From contig WACJ01000528.1 in the NCBI GenBank assembly GCA_008973525.1, positions 1,116,001 through 1,180,000 of the forward strand: DNA of 64,000 bases, written 5' to 3'. Below, piece by piece: positions 48,701 through 59,329 of the stretch. The notes under the pieces are model-generated. The model saw only the letters and a list, made by a program, of their open reading frames with translations, searched no databases and was not told the origin of the DNA. The stretch's first letter is position 1. Each line of letters opens with the position of its first letter. The position numbers and the translations under genes are program-made. This DNA is from Stenopsyche tienmushanensis (taxonomy: Eukaryota > Arthropoda > Insecta > Trichoptera > Stenopsychidae).

Positions 48701-51538
48701 ACGTCAAAAATGTAACAAATGATCACCAAAGTCCGTTACAATTTGATGTAGTCTCAGGAAAAGAAGACTTATCTAAAGAAAATATTCAAAATGTAAATCT
48801 AAATCTTGCCGATGAAAACGAGGCCGAAAATGGCAACAATAGTCCAATTTTAAACAAAAAGAAAAGACAAAATTCTTCGTCGATGTCCATATCTAAAGTG
48901 GAACAGACAGTTAAAAAACCGACTAAAAGAAAAACAGAAATATCCAGCCTGGAAGAAAAGTACAATCTGAAAAATTGCTCAGTTGTAATAAAAAAAATGA
49001 GCATTTACAAAGTGAACCAAAGGAGCTATCCCGATCTCATTCAGTCGCTAGTCGAGAACATAACCGACGCGACTTTCAAAAGTGACACCGCGTCATTAGA
49101 TCACTTTAACAGCGCTCAGTACGCGCAGGAGTCGGATATTCCAAACATGCTTGAAAACGAAACGTTGGAGGACATGTCGTTGATTGAGAATTGGGACTCA
49201 AAATTGTTCGAAAATATACCGCTCTCCGAGAGCATGGAAGGCTTGGACATGTCTCTGGTCGACGTTAGCATCCCTCAGATGAAAGAGAGCATGCTATCCC
49301 AGAAGAAGATCAACATTCAAAACAAAGCCGAAACAGTCTGCTGTGAGAATCCCGAGTCATTCGCTGGAAAAGTTAAAATGACCGATCACAGCGGCTCTAT
49401 CATAGCAATCGAGGTGAATATATTTAATCTTTGAATTAATTAAGTATCGGAAAATAGATCCATTAATTCATTGTCATTTATTATTTTCAGAGCGTAGGAA
49501 ACAACATCCTTGCTGCATCTCAAGATGGAAACGTTTATTACTATTGTAGTTTAAGTGGCGAATTAATACGTTCGCTGAAGTGCTCAAATATTGCCATTAC
49601 TTGTCTTTTTGTTAAACCTAATAGTAATATAGTCTATACAGGCTCATTGGATTCGCATCTGAGATGTTTTGATTATGAGGTATGGAACGCTTTTTTGTAT
49701 AGACTAAATACTTCAATGATAGTCAATCTGGTCCCTACTGCCGCACTGCATTTATTAAAAAGGTTGTGTAGCACGGAGGCCTAAAATAAATTACTGAGTG
49801 ACTGACTGAAATAACCGACTGCTCAGATAGATAATGCAGCTAGCGTCAGTCGTAAAGATAAGAAACTATGAATATTCCTGAAAGAGGATATCTTTATTTG
49901 TTGAACCTTATATCAAATAATTCAGTTAGAAAATTTTACCTAGTAGGAATAAAAAGCTTAACTATCCTGAATGTACATGATCAAAAACAACTAAATCAAA
50001 TTTAAAGAAATATTCTTAATGCTATATGATTTTTATTTTCAGAAAGGCACTATTGAATTAGATACAGATGTCGAAGATCAAATACAAAGTATGTGTAGTG
50101 CTTGGAATACCATTTTTATTGGCACTCGTTCAGGATATGTCGTGAAATTTAACACGATGGTAAGTTGTTTATTTCGAATGATCGAAACTTTTGTATTGCA
50201 AATGCATTATAACAATTTTTTGAAATATATTTGCAGACCAACACTTTTTCAATGGATCTTCCAATCAAATTTTCCGACCAGTGTATTTTGGCTATACACG
50301 CCATCAAAGAAGGACCAAGAAAAGTTTTATTGATTGCGTCAAGATCTCAGGATGTGTCAGTACACGATGCAAATTCTGGCCTACTCTTGAGGACGTTTCA
50401 TGGATCAAATGTCACAGTGTATAGTCTATTATTTCACTTAGGTCATGTGTTTTGCGGTACTGGCAGTTCTGAAGTTCAAGTGTATGATTTTGTGGTATGG
50501 AAATTATTTTATTAATAAGAATCATATATTTAATTAATTATTGGAGTAACATGACCATCAAATAAATTATCTCTCCGTGTATCTTAAAACATCTTATGCA
50601 GGGTCGATTTAATCAAAACTTACGCTTATAGCGGAAATCTCTGGATTTTTTCTACGCAAAACAGAACTTTTGAGTGGCATATTTTACATGAAAACTTGTA
50701 AGTTCTGATATTTGTTTGCAGAAATTTGTTCGCAACCTCATTTGCTACGAGCCACCTATGTAAATTAGTTGTTGTTTTTATGTTTAGCGATAACGAAGAA
50801 AAGAGGGATTATAAAAACGGACAGAGTTAATCAGTGATAATTCATGTAAAGTAAATTAAAAAACCATGTTCAACTCTCAACTGGTTTTGTGCCCCAAGCT
50901 CAGTTGCACCCGTGGCAAGCGCCTGCTTTGCCACCCCCTTGTTACAGTCCTAATCATCCATGTTTTCGATTATCTTTTAGTAAAGTGTGCAGTCTCTTGC
51001 ATACAATTAGTGGTGCGCTGAGTTTCCTGCAAAAAATTTGTTAATATCACCTATTTCCAGTAGAAGAAACATTACTATCTTTGAATTATGCTTAATTTGT
51101 TATACTAAATGGATGCAAAATGCTTATATTCTCCCATTTGAAAAAAAAAATGTTTTACTTAAACATTCTTATGAAATCTATTTTAGACTGGTGATCTACT
51201 GAATTGGCATTACGTCGGCAATGGCGCAATAAGTATGAAAATGTATCGAGGCTTGTTGTTTGTTGGCTGTTATGATGGTGTGATATATGTTTTTAAACCG
51301 GGAATGAAGAATGCGTTGGCAAACATTCCTAGTCAAGGAAAAATGCTTTTAGCCATGGATGTTGTCAATGATAAGGTTGTTGATCTTTTTTTCTCGCAAA
51401 ATGATTGCGAAATTTTTATTGCCTTTTATATTTACTATTGTTTTGTTTTAGATAATCGGTGGATTTAACGATAAATCTCTATCAGTTTGGCCCATCCCTA
51501 AAGAAATTATGAATCAAATGAATTTAATGTGGACTTAG
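45760..51538 (+). CDS. ZNF106: ZNF106-like protein with C-terminal WD40 propeller
   Basis: Exons: 45760-45854, 45969-49413, 49491-49679, 50043-50159, 50237-50494, 51187-51375, 51452-51538. The product is 1459 residues. The first about 1170 residues are low-complexity, rich in Ser, Asn, Lys and Asp/Glu, and start MEPRHRKRTRGPKPVWPVNY. A C-x2-C pair with a later Cys (SICGKCGTKNVRICP) lies mid-protein. From about residue 1170 a WD40 domain begins: HSGSIIAIE, LAASQDGNVYYY, VYTGSLDSHLRCFD, VHDANSGLLLRTF, FVGCYDGVIYVF and GGFNDKSLSVWP. These follow vertebrate ZNF106, an RNA-binding/splicing-associated protein, although the C-terminal zinc fingers of the vertebrate protein are absent. The huge exon 2 (3445 nt) is normal for this family. 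Start chosen as the first ATG with a matching donor; the ATG at 45949 is intronic. Confidence 0.75.
50725..50945 (+). mobile_element. Repeat family A (hAT-like), truncated copy 4
   Basis: It contains GCGATAACGAAGAAAAGAGG, AAAACGGACAGAGTTAATCA and a GCCTGCTTTGCCACCCCCTT end, all shared with the copies at 26735 and 40010. The left half is missing. It lies in intron 5 of the ZNF106-like gene. Confidence 0.6.
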
Positions 51539-52730
51539 ATTTAAAAAATAGTTCATGCACATATGCGAATTATATATGATATAATTTAAATATTACAACG
51601 TGATAGTAATTCTAAATATTTTTAAAAATAAGTTGTCAGGATAATTTTCAAATTTAATGTATGTAATTATTTGTAAATAGTATTAAAATGTATTTTTATT
51701 TCAACGTAATGAAATAATTCTTTTAGCAATGATCTATGAATATATGCACGCAGGAAGTAAATTTTATAGTTATTATAATTGTAACCTCTGGGTCTGAGAA
51801 CGGTTTCGGGAGAAATCAGGACACAAGAGTGTTCTTTGTCCAATAGTTCCTGCAAGAACAAACAATGTATTCTAATTATTAAATAAAATTTATTATTGTC
51901 ACGTTTTATTTTGTATGTAAATCTGGCTATAAAAAATATACTAACGTAACAAAATAATTCAGATAAAATACGAGATCTGGGACGACTAATATTTTAGAGG
52001 CAAAAAATAAAATAATTTAGTCGTTCTTGAACGAAGATGGTTTTTATTATTCTTTTCAGTTCGTTTTGCTTTGTATCCCTATATTTTTGTCAACTATATT
52101 GAGTTGCCAATATAGTTGACAAAATGTAGTTGCTCCTAATATTAGGAGGCTGTTCTGCACCTCCCTTCGATAAGCCTTGCATGTATACTAACATAAGCTA
52201 CAAATTTTGAGTTTTTGCATGTCATGTTTGTATCTTATATAATGTGAGCTTTTCATCAATAGAACATGATTGAAAATGCTCTCAAGTTGTTATTTTTTAT
52301 GAGTCTGAAGTGAAATCATTAAGCTTTTAAATCCCTTACGGGTATTAGCTTTATTTTTAAAAGCGCTCCCAATTATAGTGTGTTTATTTTTTATCATATG
52401 GCATTTTTAAAAGTCAAAAATAATCAATACGAGTCTTATTCAATTCAGAAAGAGAATTCTCAGATTTTTGTTTGGGAGAATGAAATTAAATTAGTAACTG
52501 TAGACAAATGATAGCTAAAAAATCGAAAAGGGGTAAATTTTTTAATTCTAAAATAAAAAATAATGTGATCAAATACTCGTTCAATTTATAATCAAAAGCG
52601 TCTAAATATAACTTGCGTAAGTCTAATATTTAGTTTATGTGCAAAAAACATTGTTTATAATATCGCGATATTCGTAAAAAGATATGGTCACTATTTTTAT
52701 AGTTACGGCCAACTGTTACAAGACGTGAAA
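51539..52730. other. Spacer between ZNF106-like gene and MTIF2
   Basis: AT-rich. It holds the 3' end of the upstream gene and the MTIF2 promoter. The minus-strand frame 51667-51861 has no known motif. A strong hairpin lies at 52085-52127. Confidence 0.5.
52085..52127. repeat. Perfect inverted repeat, hairpin
   Basis: TTTTGTCAACTATATTG and CAATATAGTTGACAAAA are exact inverse complements separated by a few bases (AGTTGC). This gives a stem of about 17 bp. It is AT-rich and intergenic. It is not a terminator in the bacterial sense; a foldback relic of a mobile element is likely. Confidence 0.7.
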
Positions 52731-55700
52731 ATGATTAGTGTGGTTAGGGTGGCGTGTATATTTAAGTTTAAATTAAAGTACGATTTTTAAACATAATGGA
52801 AGATTTATTTTTGATCAATAAAATTAACTACAATTTGTCTTTGTTAAAAAAACTTAAATGCGATAATACCAAAAGAGATAACGTGAAGTCGGCTGTCAAA
52901 TAAAAATTACGTTTTTTTGTTTCAGTTCGTCAACAAAACTATTTAGAACTTACAAAATCAATGAAAAACGATCGTTAGACATTCGATTGAGTTATAATTG
53001 TTTCATTTGTAAAAATTTTCATGCATCAAATGTTTTATCAAAGAAACGAAGGAATGAAGATGAAAAGGTATGGTTGATATTTGATTAAATAATGAAGCAT
53101 GTAAATAATTTCCATAAAATATTATTTTTGAAAATCACCGATACGTTTTTAATTTTTTCAGCTTGCTGAAAAATCAGGGATTAAGAGAATCATCAAATTT
53201 TCTCCCAAGGCTCGACCTAAAACCGATGTTATTGAAATTTGGAAAAACATGACTGTGTTAGAAGTGGCACAAGCATTAAATAAAGATATTGGTTTGTTGA
53301 ATACAAATTTTTATATGCATTTAAATTCGTCATAGTCAGAATTATAAAATAGTGGAATCATATCAGTTATTTTAATTACTTTTTACTAGTAGGTATTTTC
53401 TACTAGTAAAACTACTCTATTAGTGTGCTAGTTTGCACACTTAAAGTTGACGGTCATCCAATACCAATTTGTGGATTTTCTTCAGCATTTATGGTGTGGT
53501 CACATTGTTTGGTCGACCACTGCGCTGTTTGTCTTGGCAGTATGGTCTCATTTAACCTTGGAATTCTTTTTTTTATAGATCATGTCTTGGAAGCAATGGT
53601 TTTTGTGAACGATTCCAGAAGTTATAATAAAAAAAACTCTATAATTGATAACCCACAGGTCATCAAAGATATTGTGAAAGTATCGGGATATCGATTTAAA
53701 ATCATTCCACCTCCTGATAATGAAGAAGCTGCTGTAGAAATTGTAATATACTAATATTCTAAATTTTCTCTAGTATTAAAACTTGTTTTTACCATATGCA
53801 TTATAATCTCAACAACGTGAAATAGACTTGCCATACTGCTGTACAAATATTACTAAATACTCGAGTTCTTTTTAAATTTACAACAATATGCATTAACAAA
53901 ATCTTCATTATGAAAACCAAAACATTATTGTATTGTGGAGTTTATTATTGTATTGATTTAAACACACAAACAGAATATCGGATCATTATTCCGATAACTC
54001 GATACTCAATTAGATTAATTGTCTGAGTATTTGTAACTATCATAAATAATATAGTTCTGTCTTGAGTGGCTAAATTCAAATTATTTAAGTTAAAGTTCGA
54101 GGCCAAATTATATCAATAAACTATGAATTATTATTTTTGCATGTATTAAAATGGTTGAATACTTAAATCATTTTTATTTATTTCTGTTTGTATATTTTAA
54201 GAATAAAGATGCAGTACGCAGTCCACCAGCTCCGATTGAAAATTTAAAATCCCGTCCACCCGTTGTTACAGTAATGGGACATGTAGACCATGGAAAAACA
54301 ACGCTCTTAGATTCATTGCGGAATACTAATGTCGTTGATCAGGAATTCGGGGGAATAACGCAGCATATAGGAGCATTTTCAGGTATTTATTGCTTGGTAT
54401 GCTGTATTATCAAATTGATTATTCAAATAATAAGTGTATTAATTTGTAATTTCAGTTCAACTTTCTAATGGTGATTTAGTAACATTCCTTGATACTCCTG
54501 GACATGCAGCATTTACATCAATGCGTGCCAGAGGCGCTAATGTCACAGATATGGTAGTACTCGTTGTAGCTGCGGATGACGGAGTAATGGAACAAACTAT
54601 TGAATCCATAAGAATGGCAATAGAAGCCAAAGGTAAAATAATAAATATTCGGTGTGTGAATAAGTTCCCGCCATGTCAAATAACATGTCAAATTTTGCTA
54701 TCGCCTCGACTAGACCCGAAGCTCGAAACCGACCGAGCCTTAGAATAAGACACGAAGCTGAACCGAAACTGGCTAGAAGTTCACTCGGAGGTGAGCCCAA
54801 ACCGATTTAAAGCTTGAAGCTCGAAACTGGCTCGAAGTTCACTTGGAGCTGAGCCGAAGCTGACTCGAAGCTTGACTGTGTGGCGACCTGCACCTCTTTT
54901 ATACTCGGCCTAATGCTCCCCTTCTCTCATAGCGATCTTTCATTCTCCATTGCACGGTTATTATGGAAATTGAGGTAATTAAAATATGGACATTGCTCCT
55001 ATCACCATCTGGAATGTTATTGTATTATGCTTCCAGAAAGTTCATCATTCGCATTGTTTTGAAAGCAAGTCGTTATTTTGATCATTAAAATATGTCTATC
55101 GTCTACCATTTTCTATTTTTTATTTTCATGAAAAATGGCATGAACTTATTTGCACACCCAACATTTTTTTCATAAATGATATTGAACTTTCGATAAATTG
55201 ATCATTTATTTGTTTTAGTTCCAATCATAGTTGCCATCAACAAGATAGACAAACCTAATGCTAATATTGAAGGTAAACATTTAATATTTTATAAGAACAC
55301 ATATACAATAAAGTAATTTTTTTAAGTAGGTTGAAAATAAAATGAGTATATTACTCAGTATTATAAAATAAAAATGCTTAGTAATAGATTTAGTATACAA
55401 TCTTTTTGTTAGCTAGGCACTAAAAAGATGTTAGCACAACATGGAATTGTCGTTGAAGACTTGGGAGGCGACATTCAAGCGGTACCTATATCTGCTTTGA
55501 AATCAACTAATTTAGATACCCTTGTAGAAGCGATTGCATTACAATCTCAACTCATGGAATTAAAAGCTGACCCAACTGGTCTCGTAGAAGGAGTCGTTAT
55601 TGAAGCTCAGACGGATCCAAAAAGAGGGTATATTTTTATATATTACATTTGTTTTATATTCAATCTTATTTGCATATTCATATTCATTTCCACTTATAGA

Positions 55701-57261
55701 AAATTAGCCACAGTCATAGTACAGCGAGGAACATTGAGGAAAGGATGCATAGTTGTTGCGGGCACAGGATGGGCACGCACGAGAATAATGTTTTCATCGG
55801 ACGGTACCCCAATATCATCTGCAACTCCCTCGACGCCTGTTCAATTGCTGGGATGGAGGGAATTACCATCCGCAGGAGATGAAATGATCGAAGTAATATC
55901 TGAGGTATATACTTTTATAAATTACATATATATACATTTTAAATTCTTAATATGGACTTTTACTCTTTATTCTGCCATCACACAAAAGTATAATGATACG
56001 GATGATAAAGAGTTAACGTAAAGATTTTTTGTAATTAGAAACGTGCAGCCGAAGTAATGCGTTGGCGACACGATTTGCAAATGCAAGAAAAACAGTCCAA
56101 AGATTCCATAGCTATTGCTCAAAAAGAGGCATTACATAGAACGCAATACGAAGAAATGCTACAAAAGAAACGATTAATGGGTCGGTACAAAATGAGAGCT
56201 CAGGGACCCAGGGAAAAAATGTTCGTAGAATCCAATGAACCGGCACTTAATATTGTATTCAAAGGTAGAGATTATCTTCTTTATTATTATAATGGATTGT
56301 TCCGTTAGAAATATCGTTTTTTAAATGAAAGAGTTAAATTCAAACAAAAAATAAAAAAAAGCTGGCTACCTTCTGCGCAACTGCTTCTATGTGTATTTAA
56401 AAACGACATTTCTGACTGGACATTCTAATAAAATGTCTTGTATAATGTATTTACCTCTTAATTAATTTTCAATAGGCGATGTAGATGGTTCGGTTGAAGC
56501 TATTTTGGATGTATTAGAAACATACGATGATCACCAGAATTGTAAATTAGATATAGTGCATTATGGAATCGGTAATATATCCGAGAGCGATATAGAAATG
56601 GCGGATGCATTTGATGCAGTCATATATGCATTTAACGTTAATATTCTACCGCAAATATCTGAAATGGTTAAAAAAAACAATATCAACATTAGGAAATTCA
56701 ATGTAATATATAAGATGATTGATGATATCAAGGAAGAACTTAATCTTAGAATACCAGTATCACAGGAAGAAGAATTATTAGGTAAACATCGAAATTACAA
56801 GCTTTAATGCGCTCGAATTAATAAATTTACATATTTTCATTGAAATGTTTATGCTCTGCAGGTGAAGCCAATGTTTTGCAAAATTTTGCAGTCAATGAAA
56901 AGAGGAAAACAGCGAACGTTGCAGGTTGCAGATGTGTAAAGGGAGTTTTGAAAAAAAATGGACTTTATCGCGTTTTACGAAATACAGAGGTTATTTATGA
57001 AGGTATATATTTATAATCAAACCATTTGATTTGAAATTGAACCTGTTTTAATATTATCGATTTTCATCATTATAAAAAATGTTTTCAGGCACCCTTGAAT
57101 CCATGAGACACCTCAAAAATGAAGTCGATTCTATAAAAAAAGGCATCGAATGCGGTTTAAGAATGTCAGATGGCTCAATTGAATTTAAAACCGGCGATAC
57201 TGTTGTATGTTATCACATGGTGGATGTCAGAAACACCACTAAATGGGATCCAGGATTTTAG
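52731..57261 (+). CDS. MTIF2: Mitochondrial translation initiation factor IF-2
   Basis: This GTPase places formyl-Met-tRNA on the mitochondrial small subunit. Exons: 52731-52753, 52926-53067, 53162-53291, 53579-53742, 54202-54382, 54456-54632, 55219-55272, 55417-55627, 55700-55904, 56039-56264, 56476-56781, 56862-57002, 57089-57261. They sum to 710 residues (human 727). G1 GHVDHGKT (about 179-186), G3 DTPGH (226-230), G4 NKID (280-283), a charged linker helix ([19 protein letters not shown]), [10 protein letters not shown] and the C-terminal TKWDPGF are all present. The first exon is the weakest call: MISVVRVA is spliced to [10 protein letters not shown] using a GTGTAT donor. This gives a good basic presequence in phase, but another upstream exon is possible. 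Intron 6 contains degenerate tandem repeats. AATAAA lies at 57299. Confidence 0.92.
54738..54870. repeat. Degenerate tandem repeat in MTIF2 intron 6
   Basis: Two diverged units contain CGAAACTGGCTAGAAGTTCA and CGAAACTGGCTCGAAGTTCA respectively, about 67 bp apart. Each is followed by CTCGGAGGTGAGCC or CTTGGAGCTGAGCC. The whole stretch is built on a short CGAAGCT-like motif. The GC content is higher than that of the flanks. Confidence 0.6.
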
Positions 57262-57891
57262 TAAAAAGCTCTTGTATTGTAAATAATTGTTAGTAAATAA
57301 TAAATATTGATTATGTTGAAATCATTGACTTAAATGACAAATTAGACCGGCACAATTGAAATTCTTTGATTTACATCTTCTGTAGTCTCCTAGTTTGAGC
57401 TCACAACTTTTTAATTTTGTTAAAAGTAACAATTTAATACAGCATTCGACAGTTTGTTCTTCCTGTGGTTAAGCTATAAGCTGGTTAGTCCATAAATAAA
57501 AATAATAACTAATTTAGTAAATATACATATTATTCTGATCTCAGATTTCTAGGCAATCCATTGAAAATAAGACGTTTTGAAATGTAAATGAAGTTGAAAT
57601 TCACCTAAATAACTATTTTTTGTCAAAGCCAACCTCTTTTTATAAAAGATAGATTGAAACTTTACCCGAAAGATGGCAAAGAGTTGTAAATAATTATTAC
57701 TTATGGTTACTCCTAATATAAAATAGGTTTGCTAATGATTATTAAAATTGAAGTATCAAATTTTTTGTAAATTTACATCCATTATAAGAAGAACGATATG
57801 TATAGACTATATAATCAAACAAAAAAGTTTTGTTTAAACAAGTTTTTTGACATAAAAATTTTCGTAAAAGGAATGAAAATAACTACAACTA
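57262..57891. other. MTIF2 3' flank
   Basis: It contains the poly(A) signal at 57299-57304. No other feature is recognised in the AT-rich remainder. Confidence 0.5.
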
Positions 57892-58459
57892 CACCTATCC
57901 CTCGATTTACGCGGTAGATACGTTCCTAGAGAAAACGCGTAAATCGAAACCGCGTAAATCGAGACTTCAAATTCATACAAAAACGGAAGATAGGTTCCAG
58001 AAAATAAAAATCCGCGTAAATCGAGACTTCAATTTCATATAAAGTAGGGGGATAGGTTTCAGCAAAAACCGCGTAAAACGAGCACATTTTATATACAAAT
58101 ATATCTGCATAAATAAACATTTTTTTTAAAAAATAGATTTAATAGCTCGACATAAATTTATAACATTTATAACTTATCCCAATGCTTTTGTTGTATTTAA
58201 AATGCTGTTAAATGTTTCATTTCTTGCTGGAATTACATGATTACGTTCAACTATTTCTGGTCATACTGCTCTCCAACAAGCATTTAATGTTGACTTTTTA
58301 ATTTCTTTAATTACTAATTCTATATATTCCACACAATTTAAGATAATTTATTAAAAAATCGATTCGAAAAGTTCGATTTTTATTAAAAAAATATTTTTTT
58401 ATGACCGCGTAAAAGTGAAACCGCGTAAAATGGGTACCGCGTAAATCGAGGGATAGGTG
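57892..58459. mobile_element. 568-bp MITE with long TIRs, TA target
   Basis: The left end is CACCTATCCCTCGATTTACG and the right end is its exact inverse complement, CGTAAATCGAGGGATAGGTG. TA flanks both sides. The phrase CGCGTAAATCGA or its variants (CGCGTAAAACGA, CGCGTAAAATGG) recurs about seven times near both ends. TIR style and TA target fit a pogo/Tigger or other Tc1/mariner-type non-autonomous element. The frames 57926-58120 and 58307-58510 (minus) are by-products. Confidence 0.8.
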
Positions 58460-59329
58460 TACACTGTTACACAATGTATATATAAAAATACATCCATTTG
58501 TATCTTTCAATTAAAAACTTATGCTTTATAAATAGGATTTCCATTTGAAAATATGATGAATAAAAAGCATCGAAAGAGGCAATATTTCAATTGGATTTTA
58601 AATATGAAAAATCAGTTTAGTTAATATAAAAATCGAATTATTGTAAATTTAAATTCTTTTTTGTTTTAAATCGATATTTAACGGAGTAATAAATTTTAAT
58701 TTAAACAAAAATAAATAAACTAAGGTACACGTGTCTTATTAAAATTTTGTCAGACATCTAAATATTAGATAAATCATAATTGGATTTTTCCCGATCTTAT
58801 TTTTTTCTATTAAGAATGTACTTAATACATAAACTTAATAATTGTACGCATTTTGAACATGCATTCCGATAGATAGCTAATTAAAAAATATTCTACTTAA
58901 TACAATCATTTGTATTTATAAATCATTGTTTAAAAAAAAAATAGTGTTTTAAATTATATTTTCATTTCGATTGAATATAATGTATTTTAATTTTATTTAT
59001 TACGAATTTATGATTAATGTAAATTATTTTAAATACACCGTAATATAATTCATTTATAGTGGGTTTTATTTGAATATTATTGACAATTCAGAATGGCTAA
59101 ATGGCATTTGGTTGTTAAAACGTATGTTTGGACCTGATGGGGTAATGGTAGCATTTCGTCGTAGTTAGGAGCGTGCGGTTGCGGGGGGCGGGGCGCGAGG
59201 CATGCGGGCTCGGGGGTCTCGGGGCTGCGGGGGTTGCGGGGGCTGCGGGGGCTGTCGGGGGTGTAGGGGCTGTCGGAACTACCGACGAGCCGTCGGCTCG
59301 TAGCTCGACGGGTCGGCGGCGGCGCAGGC
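58460..59329. promoter_or_regulatory. WDR20 upstream region with G-rich leader
   Basis: AT-rich up to about 59160, then abruptly GC-rich. Between about 59173 and 59275, runs of three to six G alternate with CT-containing spacers (GGGGGCTGCGGGGGCTGTCG). This strand has high G-quadruplex potential within about 150 bp of the WDR20 start codon, so it is probably promoter or 5' UTR. The minus-strand frames here are shadows. Confidence 0.5.

Noticed and set aside
57892..58459. CRISPR-like array from repeated CGCGTAAATCGA
   Set aside because: The repeats are short, vary in spacing and orientation, and lie within a TIR element in an animal genome.
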